Counted from the stretch's first letter, positions 37,979 to 46,739 are shown. The stretch is DNA of 51,065 nucleotides from Fimbriimonadales bacterium (GCA_026003075.1 BPGO01000003.1:1-51065), one strand, 5' to 3'. Notes: a model not told the origin generated them from the sequence alone. Numbers and translations: made by a program.

Positions 37979-38008
37979 CGTGGCTTGGACATGCGTGTCC
38001 AAGCCACG
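37979..38008. terminator. Bidirectional hairpin between citrate synthase and photolyase
   Basis: CGTGGCTTGGACA (37979-37991), loop tgcg, TGTCCAAGCCACG (37996-38008): 13 bp perfect stem exactly between two convergent stops. There is no U-tract. Confidence 0.65.
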
Positions 38009-38011
38009 ACC

Positions 38012-39454
38012 TTACGCCTTGCGCTGCTTGCCCCACTGCTCCAGCATCTCCAGAGCGCGGTCGCGGCTTTTATCTAACGGCTCTTGAGGGTACGGATAGG
38101 TCTCGCCGAGCTGAACCCCTGCCTGTTGTAGGACGCTGGGAGGGGCCTCCCATGGCGCATGGATGTAGTCCGTCGGCAGGTTCGCCAACTCGGGTACCCA
38201 CTGCCGCACATATGCCCCGTCGGGGTCGAACTTGCGCCCCTGAATCACGGGGTTGAAAATCCGAAAATAAGGCGCTGCGTCCGCACCGCACCCCGCCGTC
38301 CACTGCCACCCCAGCACATTGCTGGCAGGGTCGGCGTCGACCAGCGTATCCCAGAACCACGCCTCGCCCAGACGCCAGTGGATAAGTAGGTTCTTGGTGA
38401 GCCACGAGGCGACAATCATGCGCGTGCGGTTATGCATCCAACCGATACGCCACAGTTGACGCATGCCCGCGTCTACCATTGGGATCCCCGTGCGTCCCTT
38501 CGTCCACGCCTTGAACGCGGGTGTTTTGACCTCGGTCCACGGGAAGGTATCGAACTCGCTGCGCAGGGCGCGCTCTTGGGTATAGGGGTGATGATATAAG
38601 ATATGATAGCCAAACTCGCGCCATCCCAACTCACGCAGGAAATGCTCCACCCCCTTTGTCCATTTGCCGTTGCTGTGGCGCAGGGTCGCATGCCAGATCT
38701 GGCGGGGGCTGATCTCGCCATGCAGCAGGTGAGGCGAGAGGCGCGAAGTGGCGTCTAAATCGGGGCGGTCGCGCAGGGCATGATAGTCTTCCACAGCATA
38801 GCGCAGAAACCATTCGAGCCGTTTCTGGGCAGCGGCTTCCCCTACTTGCCAAGTCTCGCGGAAGCCCGCCGCCCAGTCGATCTTGGGCAGCAGTTCCAGC
38901 GCATCCAGCGGCTCGGAAGCAGGCAAGCGTTCGGGGGCAACGAGCGTTTCAGGCGCAGGCAACGGCTCTGGAACCTGAGTCGTCTGCAGCAGTCGCTTCC
39001 AAAACGGGGTGAATACAACATAGGGTTGTCCCGTGTCCGTTCGGACCGCATCGGGGTCATGGAGCAGATAGCAAGGAAACTCGCGCACCTCAATCCCGCG
39101 TGCTTGCAGGGTCTTGCGGATACACGCGTCGCGCTCCCAGAGTTGGGGTTCGTAGCGCGTGTTCCAATAGAGCGTGTCGGCGCCTGTCTCGTTCAGAATC
39201 TGCTCCAGCACATGCAGGCTCCGCGCAGCACGGCGGATAATTAGCTTCAGCCCATGCTGCTGCAGCGACCGATCGAGCGCTTGGAGCGAATGGTGTAACC
39301 ACCACCGACGCGCCGCGCCAGGCGCGCGCGTGCCCAACTCTTCCGGCGCATAGAGATACACAGGCGCCACAGCGCCCCGCTGCGCCGCATAGTAGAGCGC
39401 AGGGTTATCTGACAAACGCAGGTCGTGATAGAGCCAAACAACGGTCGTTTTCAT
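38012..39454 (-). CDS. phr: Deoxyribodipyrimidine photolyase, class I CPD type
   Basis: 480 aa from ATG 39454 (TAGGTGA upstream). It splits cyclobutane pyrimidine dimers with light. The N-terminal antenna domain starts TTVVWLYHDLRLSDNPALYY. The C-terminal FAD domain has RLSPHLLHGEISPRQIW, FLRELGWREFGYHILYHHP, TGIPMVDAGMRQLWRIGWMH, NRTRMIVASWLTKNLLIHW, the D-P-A-S-N segment DTLVDADPASNVLGWQWTAG, and FRIFNPVIQGRKFDPDGAYV. It is a second, unrelated-subfamily photolyase besides the FeS type at 20907. The MTHF/8-HDF antenna cannot be assigned. Confidence 0.96.
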   Translation of the reverse strand: MKTTVVWLYHDLRLSDNPALYYAAQRGAVAPVYLYAPEELGTRAPGAARRWWLHHSLQALDRSLQQHGLKLIIRRAARSLHVLEQILNETGADTLYWNTRYEPQLWERDACIRKTLQARGIEVREFPCYLLHDPDAVRTDTGQPYVVFTPFWKRLLQTTQVPEPLPAPETLVAPERLPASEPLDALELLPKIDWAAGFRETWQVGEAAAQKRLEWFLRYAVEDYHALRDRPDLDATSRLSPHLLHGEISPRQIWHATLRHSNGKWTKGVEHFLRELGWREFGYHILYHHPYTQERALRSEFDTFPWTEVKTPAFKAWTKGRTGIPMVDAGMRQLWRIGWMHNRTRMIVASWLTKNLLIHWRLGEAWFWDTLVDADPASNVLGWQWTAGCGADAAPYFRIFNPVIQGRKFDPDGAYVRQWVPELANLPTDYIHAPWEAPPSVLQQAGVQLGETYPYPQEPLDKSRDRALEMLEQWGKQRKA

Positions 39455-39481
39455 AGATATCACCTACGCTATGGTGTGAGG

Positions 39482-40258
39482 TTAGTCCGTCAGTCGTTTT
39501 TGGAGTCGTTGGATCCCCAACGCTTTGCCCGTCGTGCGGTCTAAGTCGATCAGCACGGCGCAGACCACAGCAGGTCCTTTAGCCACATCGCTTCGGGCAG
39601 GCATCCCCGTGAGGAACCGATGAATGGACGGCTCCAGTTCCATGCCGATGGAGGAGTGCAACGCGCCACACATCCCCGCATCGGTGATGAATGCAGTGCC
39701 GTTGGGCAGGATACGCTCATCGGCGGTCTGTACATGGGTGTGCGTGCCGACCACGGCGCTCGCTCGTCCATCCACATAGTAGGCGAAACAGGCTTTTTCG
39801 GATGTCGCTTCCCCGTGAAAGTCCACAAATACGAACGGCGTGTCCAGCTGCGCGTAGATTTCGTCGAACTTACGAAAGGGGCAATCGGCGCTTTCCATAA
39901 ACACGCGCCCCGCCAACGAGATCACGGCAAGCCGTTTGTCCAGTACCTCAAACAGCGTGAAGCCTTTGCCCGGAGCGCGGGGCGAGTAGTTCGCAGGGCG
40001 CACAATACGCGGATCCGAATCCAGCAGGGGGTAGATCTCTTTCTTGTCCCAGATATGGTTGCCTGTTGTGAACCCCGCGATGCCTTGCTGTGTCAGGTCG
40101 TTCATGATTTCGGGCGTGATGCCCTTGCCGCCCGCGGCGTTTTCGCCGTTGGCAAGCACGATATCGGGCGCATAGCGTTCGCGCCACTCCGGCAACACTT
40201 TCGCGACGGCGTTCCGCCCCGTGCGCCCGACAATGTCCGCCAGAAACAGAATCCGCAC
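39482..40258 (-). CDS. YmdB-family metallophosphoesterase (2',3'-cyclic nucleotide phosphodiesterase)
   Basis: 258 aa from GTG 40258 (RILFLADIVGRTGRNAV). TIGR00282-type dinuclear metal site: DIVG, LANGENAAGGKGIT, TTGNHIWDKKEI, FVDFHGEATSEKACFAYYVD and VGTHTHVQTADERILPNGT. Members hydrolyse 2',3'-cNMPs and influence RNA decay and biofilm formation in Bacillus. A GGTACACT box ends 6 nt before the GTG, supporting that start and a leaderless mRNA. It is followed by the photolyase 27 nt away. Confidence 0.93.
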   Translation of the reverse strand: MRILFLADIVGRTGRNAVAKVLPEWRERYAPDIVLANGENAAGGKGITPEIMNDLTQQGIAGFTTGNHIWDKKEIYPLLDSDPRIVRPANYSPRAPGKGFTLFEVLDKRLAVISLAGRVFMESADCPFRKFDEIYAQLDTPFVFVDFHGEATSEKACFAYYVDGRASAVVGTHTHVQTADERILPNGTAFITDAGMCGALHSSIGMELEPSIHRFLTGMPARSDVAKGPAVVCAVLIDLDRTTGKALGIQRLQKRLTD

Positions 40259-40264
40259 GCATTT

Positions 40265-40272
40265 AGTGTACC
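40265..40272 (-). promoter_or_regulatory. GGTACACT -10 box of the YmdB-type gene, leaderless spacing
   Basis: TACACT (40270-40265) ends 6 nt before GTG 40258, inside the gap after the phosphoglucomutase stop at 40279. Confidence 0.5.
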
Positions 40273-40278
40273 TTGTGG

Positions 40279-41706
40279 CTACTCGATCAGTCGCTTGAGC
40301 GTAAAGTGCCCCTCCTCGGCGAGGTGGCGTGCGCTGTCGGGAGTGCGTGCCTCAGCGTAGATACGCACCACTGGCTCCGTGCCCGACGCTCGCATCAACA
40401 CCCAACTGCCATCTTCCAGAATGTGTTTGATGCCGTCCAGAGTGTCGCGCTGGACGACAGGGATGTTCAAAATCTGCGTGAGTTCTAACTCCTTGAGTCG
40501 TTCCCGCAGGGCGGGCATCTGCTCACGCTCAAAGTGGGCGTCGATGCGATGGTAATAATACGGTCCCGTAATGGCAAACACCTCTTCCACCAGTTCGGAG
40601 AGCGTCTTGCCCGAATTCGCCATCGCCTCCAGCAACAGCATGCCCATCATCACGCCGTCGCGTTCCACCATGTACTCGGTGATTCCGATACCGCCGCTTT
40701 CCTCGCCGCCCATCAGAATGCCTCCCGCGAGCATCTTCTCAACGATGAATTTGAAGCCGATGGGCGTCACGCTGAGGGGCAATTCGTAATACTCGCAGAG
40801 TTTATCGATCATTTGGCTCACGGAGAAGGTTTTGACCACGCCGCCGGTCTTGCCCCGCCGTTCGACCAAGTGGCGCAGCGTGATGGCAAAGATTCGGTGG
40901 CTATCCACGAAGTTGCCATGCTCATCCACAGCACCGACGCGGTCGCCGTCGCCGTCGATAGCGATGCCAATATGCGCTTTGAGATGCTTCACGGCGTGCA
41001 GCAGCGGTTGCAAGTTCTGCGGAATCGGTTCGGGGTTCACGCCCCCAAAGTAGGGGTTGCGCTCCTCACGCAGGGCATGCACCTCCATCCCCAAGCGCGA
41101 GATGAGCGATTTGAGATAGCCCGCGCCTGAGCCGTGCATCGCGTCCGTGACCACACGATAAGGCGCTTCGTAGAGCTCATCGACGCGAATAAATTGATGT
41201 ACATGCTCCAGATAATCGGGCACTGGGTCAAGCGTATGGGGTTCGGCGTGGTTGCTCACAGGCTGGGTATAGCGTTCGAAGTCGCTGCGGAGCGCGCCGA
41301 GTTGTCGTTCGATGCTTTGTGTAATGTCGGTCAACGCCGCGCCGCCGTAATGCGGTTTGAACTTGATTCCGTGAAAGATGGGAGGGTTATGGCTCGCGGT
41401 GAACATCACAGCGCCCTGCATTCCCCGCTTGATGACCGCATACGCTGCTGCAGGCGAGGAGACAGGGCGTGGCGTGATAAACACAGGGAACCCATAACTC
41501 AACAACACCTGCGCCGCCGCATGCGCAAACACCTCCGAGAGCGCACGGCAATCGTACGCCACGAGGACGCCTTCACCGGGCGGTTGGGTCTCCTTAATAT
41601 GACGCGCCATCGCATGGGTCACTAAACGCACATTCGCTACGGTGAAATCATCGGCAATAACACCACGCCAGCCTTCCGTGCCAAACTTAATCTCAGGAGC
41701 GCTCAT
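40279..41706 (-). CDS. Phosphoglucomutase/phosphomannomutase
   Basis: 475 aa, four-domain alpha-D-phosphohexomutase. Catalytic phosphoserine loop MFTASHNPPIFHGIKFKP, metal loop IGIAIDGDGDRVGAVDEHG (D-G-D-G-D), sugar-binding MGGEESGGIGITEYMVERD and phosphate-binding RASGTEPVVRIYAEA are all present. It begins APEIKFGTEGWRGVIADDF. It interconverts hexose 1- and 6-phosphates for glycan and glycogen synthesis. Glucose versus mannose preference is not readable. GGTAAGAT ends 7 nt before ATG 41706. Confidence 0.95.
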   Translation of the reverse strand: MSAPEIKFGTEGWRGVIADDFTVANVRLVTHAMARHIKETQPPGEGVLVAYDCRALSEVFAHAAAQVLLSYGFPVFITPRPVSSPAAAYAVIKRGMQGAVMFTASHNPPIFHGIKFKPHYGGAALTDITQSIERQLGALRSDFERYTQPVSNHAEPHTLDPVPDYLEHVHQFIRVDELYEAPYRVVTDAMHGSGAGYLKSLISRLGMEVHALREERNPYFGGVNPEPIPQNLQPLLHAVKHLKAHIGIAIDGDGDRVGAVDEHGNFVDSHRIFAITLRHLVERRGKTGGVVKTFSVSQMIDKLCEYYELPLSVTPIGFKFIVEKMLAGGILMGGEESGGIGITEYMVERDGVMMGMLLLEAMANSGKTLSELVEEVFAITGPYYYHRIDAHFEREQMPALRERLKELELTQILNIPVVQRDTLDGIKHILEDGSWVLMRASGTEPVVRIYAEARTPDSARHLAEEGHFTLKRLIE

Positions 41707-41713
41707 AACCTGA

Positions 41714-41721
41714 ATCTTACC
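41714..41721 (-). promoter_or_regulatory. GGTAAGAT -10 box of the phosphohexomutase, leaderless spacing
   Basis: TAAGAT (41719-41714) ends 7 nt before ATG 41706; weaker match than the TACAAT/TATAAT boxes. Confidence 0.4.
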
Positions 41722-41905
41722 TGATTCGGCTCGTCGGATGGATAGGTGGGTTAGATACGCGTAGCGTGATGCCTCATCTAATAAACAGTCTCTTAATCCC
41801 CCTCTAAAGATTAAGCACTCCTACGCCGACAATTATTCGTGGCGACAGGGTACAGGTTGACCTTTGAACCTCCTGATCAACTTGGTCGCACCTCCCCTAC
41901 CCCTG

Positions 41906-41935
41906 GAGAGGCGGGTTCCTCCCCACCCGCCTCTC
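41906..41935. terminator. Strong hairpin in a divergent intergenic region
   Basis: GAGAGGCGGGT (41906-41916), loop tcctcccc, ACCCGCCTCTC (41925-41935), an 11-bp perfect stem followed on the plus strand by GCTTATTTA. Both neighbours read away from it, so it ends neither protein gene. A second, smaller palindrome GGCAGG/CCTGCC follows at about 41946-41966. Confidence 0.6.
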
Positions 41936-42016
41936 GCTTATTTAAGGCAGGCATGCATTCCTGCCTGTGCTAAGCGCATTCGCGAGCCTTGAGCAAACTC
42001 CCCAAGTCACGAATTC

Positions 42017-42055
42017 AAAAAAATCCCCCTGCGGAAAGTGCTACGCCGCAGGGGG
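42017..42055 (-). terminator. Orphan rho-independent terminator on the minus strand
   Basis: Minus strand: CCCCCTGCGG (42055-42046), loop of 11, CCGCAGGGGG (42034-42025), then A and seven T (42023-42017). It is the best terminator in the window, yet no annotated gene on this strand precedes it. Confidence 0.85.
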
Positions 42056-42200
42056 TGTGGCGGTGGCGCTGGACGGTGCTGATGAGAGTCGTAGAATTCA
42101 CTCGCCGCCTACGCAGCGCCTCCCGCTTTGGGGTTTCCCCCGCGCCTAATAAGATTATGCCGCCTGCCTGTGGACGCCTAATCGGCGTATATACGGGGAA
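42017..42200 (-). ncRNA. Candidate structured small RNA gene
   Basis: The 535-bp gap between the divergent phosphohexomutase and cysS genes contains a full minus-strand rho-independent terminator (42055-42017) with no protein gene reading into it. Upstream of it on that strand, nested pairing is possible: CAGCGCC (42114-42120) with GGCGCTG (42065-42071), and the contiguous CTACG (42109-42113) with CGTAG (42090-42094). A small GGGG-AAA-CCCC hairpin lies near 42130-42142. The 5' end is unknown; a TATATA at about 42186-42192 could be a -10 box. An 86-codon open frame here runs through the terminator and is unlikely to be real. I match it to no known RNA family. The rest of the gap (41722-42016) shows only palindromes. 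Confidence 0.4.
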
Positions 42201-42226
42201 CTGTAGAAATCTGACACACTTACGGG

Positions 42227-42232
42227 TATAAT
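42227..42232 (+). promoter_or_regulatory. TATAAT -10 box of cysS, leaderless spacing
   Basis: GGGTATAAT with TATAAT ending 9 nt before ATG 42242; interval CGCCCCGAT has no ribosome-binding site. Confidence 0.6.
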
Positions 42233-42241
42233 CGCCCCGAT

Positions 42242-43666
42242 ATGGCGGAGCTGGTGATTTATAACACGCTGACACGCACCGAGGAACCGTTCATCCCGCG
42301 CGAGCCGGGCAAGGTCGCCATGTACGCCTGCGGGCTGACCCCACAAGCCCCCGCCCATGTGGGGCATATGCGCGGCGTGGTGGTGATGGACATCGTCCAA
42401 CGCTGGTTCGAACAACTCGGCTACACCGTGAATTTCGTGCAGAACTTCACCGATATCGATGACAAAATCATCCGCCGCGCCAACGAGGAGGGCATCAGCA
42501 CCACCGAAGTCGCCGAAAAGTATAGCAAAATGTATGTGGAAGACGCGGAAGCGTTGGGGGTGCGACTGCCCCGCTTCGTTAAGGTCACGGAGAATATGGA
42601 CGCCATCATCGAGGTGGTGCAGCGACTGGTAAAAGACGGATACGCCTATGTAGTGGACGGGGATGTCTATTTTGAGGTCAACAAGTTCCCCGAGTACGGT
42701 AAGCTCTCGGGACGCAGCGTCGAGGAGATGCAGGCAGGGGCGCGCATCGAGGTGGACGAGCGCAAACGTAACCCCGAGGACTTCGCGCTCTGGAAAGCCG
42801 CCAAGCCCAACGAACCTGCCTGGGACAGCCCATGGGGCAAGGGGCGCCCCGGTTGGCATATCGAATGCTCCGCTCTCAGCCTCAAGTATCTCGGCGCAGC
42901 GTTCGATATCCACGCAGGTGGAATGGATCTCATCTTTCCCCACCACGAGAACGAAATCGCGCAATCGGAGGCGTATTTGCATTGCCAACAGCCGTTTGCC
43001 CGCTACTGGCTGCACTGGGGACCAGTGCGCCTGCGCCAGGAGAAGATGTCCAAATCGACAGGCGTCGTGGTGCCCATTCGAGAACTGCGCCAACAGTACG
43101 AGCCTGCCGTGATACGCTACTTCTTGCTCACCGTCCACTACCGCACACCACTGGAGTTCTCCTACGAACGACTGGATGAAGCGAAGTCCGCCCTCGAGCG
43201 CATCCGCACCGCGTATCAGCGCGGGCAGGCGTTCCTGCGCGAGCATAGGGGCACATCCGCCGACCCCGTCGTGGCAGAGCCGTATGTGCAACAGTTCCGC
43301 GCCTCGATGAACCACGATTTCAACACGGCACAGGCGCTGGCAACGGTGTTCGAAACCGTGCATGAAATCAATACGCGCCTCAACACCCCCGAAATTGCCG
43401 CCCTGCCCAAAACACCCGCCGAGACTGCCGGGCTGTTGGATGCGCTTCAGTGGATGATGGAAACGGTGCTGGGCGTACCCTTGCATCAGCCCGCCACCGC
43501 ACACAGCGAGACCCTGGAACAACTCATGCAGCATGTCATCGCGTGGCGACAAGAACTGCGCAGCCGAAAACTCTATGACCTTGCCGACAGAATCCGCGAT
43601 GATCTCAAAGCGATGGGCATCCTGCTGGAGGATAGCCCCCAAGGCACCACCTGGCGCATCGCCTAA
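42242..43666 (+). CDS. cysS: Cysteinyl-tRNA synthetase
   Basis: 474 aa, class I synthetase charging tRNA(Cys). Zinc ligand Cys30 in YACGLTPQ, HIGH-like HVGH at 39-42, QNFTDIDDKIIRRA, zinc ligands around GWHIECSA (Cys209) and FPHHENEIAQSEA (His234 region), and KMSKS at 268-272 in RQEKMSKSTGVVVP. The first motif is the CGLTPQ...HVGH variant rather than the CGPTVY...HIGN of E. coli, a known alternative. Single gene, with a start-proximal promoter and the orphan terminators upstream. Confidence 0.97.
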   Translation: MAELVIYNTLTRTEEPFIPREPGKVAMYACGLTPQAPAHVGHMRGVVVMDIVQRWFEQLGYTVNFVQNFTDIDDKIIRRANEEGISTTEVAEKYSKMYVEDAEALGVRLPRFVKVTENMDAIIEVVQRLVKDGYAYVVDGDVYFEVNKFPEYGKLSGRSVEEMQAGARIEVDERKRNPEDFALWKAAKPNEPAWDSPWGKGRPGWHIECSALSLKYLGAAFDIHAGGMDLIFPHHENEIAQSEAYLHCQQPFARYWLHWGPVRLRQEKMSKSTGVVVPIRELRQQYEPAVIRYFLLTVHYRTPLEFSYERLDEAKSALERIRTAYQRGQAFLREHRGTSADPVVAEPYVQQFRASMNHDFNTAQALATVFETVHEINTRLNTPEIAALPKTPAETAGLLDALQWMMETVLGVPLHQPATAHSETLEQLMQHVIAWRQELRSRKLYDLADRIRDDLKAMGILLEDSPQGTTWRIA

Positions 43667-43710
43667 GTAGCCCATGCCAATAAGGGCTTGGGCAAGGGTG
43701 TCCGAGCCAA

Positions 43711-43718
43711 GGTATTAT
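43711..43718 (+). promoter_or_regulatory. GGTATTAT -10 box of the small membrane-anchored gene
   Basis: GGTATTAT ends 6 nt before ATG 43725; an alternative TATAAT at 43716-43721 is closer. Either way no Shine-Dalgarno sequence fits. Confidence 0.45.
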
Positions 43719-43724
43719 AATAAT

Positions 43725-44180
43725 ATGACACGCCTACTGGGGTGGTTGACAGCGCTTGCACTGTGGGGTGGGCTGTTTTATGCGACGACCCTGACGGAGC
43801 CTCTCATTCTGCGGCAGCGCTGCGAGATTGCCAAGCACGCCCGCCCTGACGCAGAGTACCAAATCACCCGTGCCGAGGGACTAACTCCATCAGCGGAGCG
43901 CTACAAGGGGCGGTTCCACAAAGCAGGCAAAACGGAGCGCCTCGAATGGATTCAGGGCAACCAGCTCGTGACGCTGGAATGGACAGTGATTCAGCGCAGA
44001 GGCTTCTTCATCCACGATGGGGAACCGATAATAGTACTCCCAGCGGTTCTACAGACGCCACTTAAGCAAGGGATGACTATCCGAATGGTTAGAATGGCCT
44101 ACCCGTTGGGCTACTATTTCATAGTCGTGAACAAGCGAGGTGAAATCATCGGTGTGTTGGAAATCTACTGGTACACATGA
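43725..44180 (+). CDS. Membrane-anchored protein with GDYxxxI-like tail (GDYXXLXY family possible)
   Basis: 151 aa from ATG 43725. One N-terminal membrane segment (LLGWLTALALWGGLFYATTL) and a soluble domain facing outwards. The soluble part ends in MTIRMVRMAYPLGYYFIVVN and GVLEIYWYT. The charge-poor domain with paired strands resembles GDYXXLXY-type membrane-anchored proteins of unknown function, but I do not recognise it firmly. The next gene overlaps its end by about 40 nt in another frame. Confidence 0.6.
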   Translation: MTRLLGWLTALALWGGLFYATTLTEPLILRQRCEIAKHARPDAEYQITRAEGLTPSAERYKGRFHKAGKTERLEWIQGNQLVTLEWTVIQRRGFFIHDGEPIIVLPAVLQTPLKQGMTIRMVRMAYPLGYYFIVVNKRGEIIGVLEIYWYT

Positions 44181-44568
44181 GGCACGCCCTTGGGTCTACT
44201 TGGCGTGGCTGGCGTGGCTGGGAGCGACCCTCTGGGTTATCCACCAGACCCTACAAGACGCGCTGAACGGTAGAACCTCGTACTACATCACGCTGGGGCT
44301 GGCTGCTGCAGCAGGGCTACTCTCGATTCCTCTGCTGAACCGGGCGAGCGTCGTGAACATCCTGATTCTGGTTCCTGTGTGGCTCTTCGGCGCGTGGTAC
44401 TCAATGCTCAGTATGAAACTGCCCGCCTATTGGTTGCTTGCACCGTTCTTTTGCTATGCAGGCGTGTTGGTTGCAGGTGGGCTGATTGTGTGGGGTTGGG
44501 AGCAGATACAGAAGCGCGCTATCTCCCCCCCTGCAGCAGAAGCCGAGCAAGGGGGGAGATGCGAGTAG
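44140..44568 (+). CDS. Small integral membrane protein, unknown
   Basis: Up to 142 aa. At least three hydrophobic segments: YLAWLAWLGATLWVI, YITLGLAAAAGLLSIPLL with NILILVPVWLFGAWYSML, and LLAPFFCYAGVLVAGGLIVW, then a charged tail. The start is uncertain: ATG 44140 and GTG 44152 lie inside the preceding gene, and later non-ATG starts are possible. It is probably co-transcribed with the gene at 43725 and convergent with the gene ending at 44586. No family recognised. Confidence 0.55.
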   Translation: MKSSVCWKSTGTHEARPWVYLAWLAWLGATLWVIHQTLQDALNGRTSYYITLGLAAAAGLLSIPLLNRASVVNILILVPVWLFGAWYSMLSMKLPAYWLLAPFFCYAGVLVAGGLIVWGWEQIQKRAISPPAAEAEQGGRCE

Positions 44569-44585
44569 CTGGGCAGGGCGCCGCT

Positions 44586-46739
44586 CTACCCCATCACCTT
44601 TTCTCTGATTTTGATGAGGTCGCTGACGCTGCCAAAATACAGGTAGTCGCTCAGGACTCGAACGATGAGATACATCTCTTCGAAGGTTTCGACGATGTTG
44701 TTGAAGTGGGGCAAACCTGGTTTCCATTCTAATACACCGTCGAATCGAGTATAAGGGGCGATCAAGTTGAATCCAATATTCGCGGCGGGGTGGACATAGC
44801 ACGCACCGAGCATGGTGGTGTTTGCCCAGAGCCAGCTGCTGACGGTATAACACAGTGCGCGTCGGTAGGCGCGTCGTGCGGTGTTTGGGTAGTCGCTGGT
44901 GATGTCGCCTGCGTTGTCTAAGCCCCACGAGCCGACAGCGTGGTAGGTGGCAGGTACGCCTGGGTAGTACAATCCGTACCCCCCGTATTCGCTGGCGCTT
45001 GCAACATCGATATTGTAGTGAGGCAAGAAGTGGAACCCTTCCCAGATGTAGTTGGCGGGGATGGTGTTGAGTTCGTAGTGATTTCCAGCGTTGCATCCGT
45101 AGCTGCTTCGGAGCGCTTTGTATCCGTATTCGCGTGCGGCTTGCCAATAGGCGGGCCCTCCTGAACTGTTTTTCGCGCAGTTGGTGTAGCCGTGTTCGCC
45201 GCCGTGTCCGTCGGGGAACCCCATCGCAAGCATTTCGGCGATATTGCTTTCAATCACCATTCTTGCGGCTTGGAGTGAGCCTGCAGGCAGGTTGAATTGG
45301 ATTGCCGTACCTGTCATGCTTCCTGATGGGTAGTTCCACTCCACATACTCGCCCGATTCGGACGGGATGAGCGTTGTGTCGCCTTCGCCAGGTTGGACGG
45401 GTGAATGCTCGCGTTTGACGCAACACTGTCCTTTACGGTATCGCACATCGTTCGGCGCTTGGAGCGGGAGGTTGACGCCTGATGGGTTATAGGGGCTATC
45501 GTATTGGTCAGCGCTATGGCGTTGGAATCCTGTATAGGTTAATGTTTTCCAAAAACCCCCGCCTTCTCCTGTGGGGAGTGTGTGGTCGTGGATGCCGCAG
45601 GGTGTAGCGCCTGAGCGGTGTCCCGCGAGCAGGACATCGTGGCAGCGTCTGGCGGCTTGTTCTATTTCGGGCGTGCCCCAACTGTATCGGGTGGCGTGGA
45701 TATATTGCCAATGTCGGTTGTTTCCGAGTGTTGGGAATGGTCGCGCCATACCGCCCGTGACCACGGCGTGGTGGGTGACCATTCCTGTTCTGAAGTGGAA
45801 ATCACGCATGTAGTCGCTCATATAGGTACAAGCGTCAAAGATTTCCACAGTGGTTGTGCCGTCGGTTCTATTCGTCGCCCAATCCAATGGGTGGTCGGTT
45901 TCGAAGTAGATGGGGAGTTTCCATGCGGGTTTGACGCCTGACAGTTTGAGTCCGTAGAGGAGCCAGAAAGCGTCGGGGAACGGCGGGTTTTTGGTATGTC
46001 CGTAGATTCGGTCTCCAGCGCGTAGCAATGGTAAGAAGAAGTTATTGTAGTATCGGTAGGCGATAACGGTGTTTGAGGGGTAGTTTTCGTCGGGTTGTGG
46101 GGTAGGCGTTGCTAAGATTTCGCCTGCGCGGTTGTTGGGCGCAACGCGGTGGGTATAGGGTGTTTCGCTGAGCGTGGGATGGTTGTCCGTGTTGAGTCGC
46201 CAATAGGCGATTCTGCCGTCGGTGTGGTGGGTGCAGATGGAGGGGGTATAGATGGAGATGTTTTCGCGGTGGAGTCTGGGGTATGTGCCTGGTCGTCCTG
46301 AGAAGGTGCTGATGGCGATGATATTGTTGTCGGCGATGGCGACGGTGTTGGGTATGTCGGCGTTGTTGGGGCGTATGAGTGGGAAATCGGCGGGAATGTA
46401 TGGATTGACGCCTGTGGCGGCGACGCTGAAGTTCCAGCCGAAGTAGAGTTTGGGCGGGTCTTCAGGTGCAGTCCATTGGAGCCATGCGCCTGCAAGTCGT
46501 ACGGTGTTTCCCGAATCGAACGATTGTGAGTTTCTGACGATAAGCACGGCGTCGTATTGTCGGAGGTAGTTGCGACAATCTGTGGAGTCAGGTGTGAGGA
46601 GTCCGAGCCGTGTTTGGAGTCCCAAGCTGGGGTTATCGCCGATGGCGAAATCGTAATCGATGCCCAGGTTGCGCAGAAGCACGGCGACATATTGCGCCGA
46701 GTATGTAAATTGGTCTGAAACGATGAGTACTTTAGGCAT
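44586..46739 (-). CDS. 717-aa protein of unknown function, last gene of the paralogue operon
   Basis: 717 aa, no signal peptide or membrane segment. The start is coupled to the gene before it: TAATG shares the A at 46739. The N-terminus has a Rossmann-like strand-helix pattern (KVLIVSDQFTYSAQYVAVLL, then YDAVLIVRNSQSF). The middle and C-terminal parts have His/Asp-rich stretches that look like metal sites: PIYFETDHPLDW, GIHDHTLPTGEGGGF and GFPDGHGGEHGYTNC. These recall polysaccharide deacetylase or hydrolase folds, but no signature is complete. Aromatic and Asn/Gly content suits an extracellular or virion-associated carbohydrate-active protein. Its position downstream of Mu-like head genes and of three small paralogues is the main clue. 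Confidence 0.6.
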   Translation of the reverse strand: MPKVLIVSDQFTYSAQYVAVLLRNLGIDYDFAIGDNPSLGLQTRLGLLTPDSTDCRNYLRQYDAVLIVRNSQSFDSGNTVRLAGAWLQWTAPEDPPKLYFGWNFSVAATGVNPYIPADFPLIRPNNADIPNTVAIADNNIIAISTFSGRPGTYPRLHRENISIYTPSICTHHTDGRIAYWRLNTDNHPTLSETPYTHRVAPNNRAGEILATPTPQPDENYPSNTVIAYRYYNNFFLPLLRAGDRIYGHTKNPPFPDAFWLLYGLKLSGVKPAWKLPIYFETDHPLDWATNRTDGTTTVEIFDACTYMSDYMRDFHFRTGMVTHHAVVTGGMARPFPTLGNNRHWQYIHATRYSWGTPEIEQAARRCHDVLLAGHRSGATPCGIHDHTLPTGEGGGFWKTLTYTGFQRHSADQYDSPYNPSGVNLPLQAPNDVRYRKGQCCVKREHSPVQPGEGDTTLIPSESGEYVEWNYPSGSMTGTAIQFNLPAGSLQAARMVIESNIAEMLAMGFPDGHGGEHGYTNCAKNSSGGPAYWQAAREYGYKALRSSYGCNAGNHYELNTIPANYIWEGFHFLPHYNIDVASASEYGGYGLYYPGVPATYHAVGSWGLDNAGDITSDYPNTARRAYRRALCYTVSSWLWANTTMLGACYVHPAANIGFNLIAPYTRFDGVLEWKPGLPHFNNIVETFEEMYLIVRVLSDYLYFGSVSDLIKIREKVMG

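Noticed and set aside
42056..42150. Cyclic di-AMP riboswitch on the minus strand
   Set aside because: GGGGGAAACCC and GTGAAT pieces recall it, but the conserved CAGCTAACCTCG-type core is missing and no gene follows on that strand.
42015..42275. 86-codon protein gene on the minus strand
   Set aside because: It runs through a strong rho-independent terminator, crosses the cysS start and looks like no known protein.
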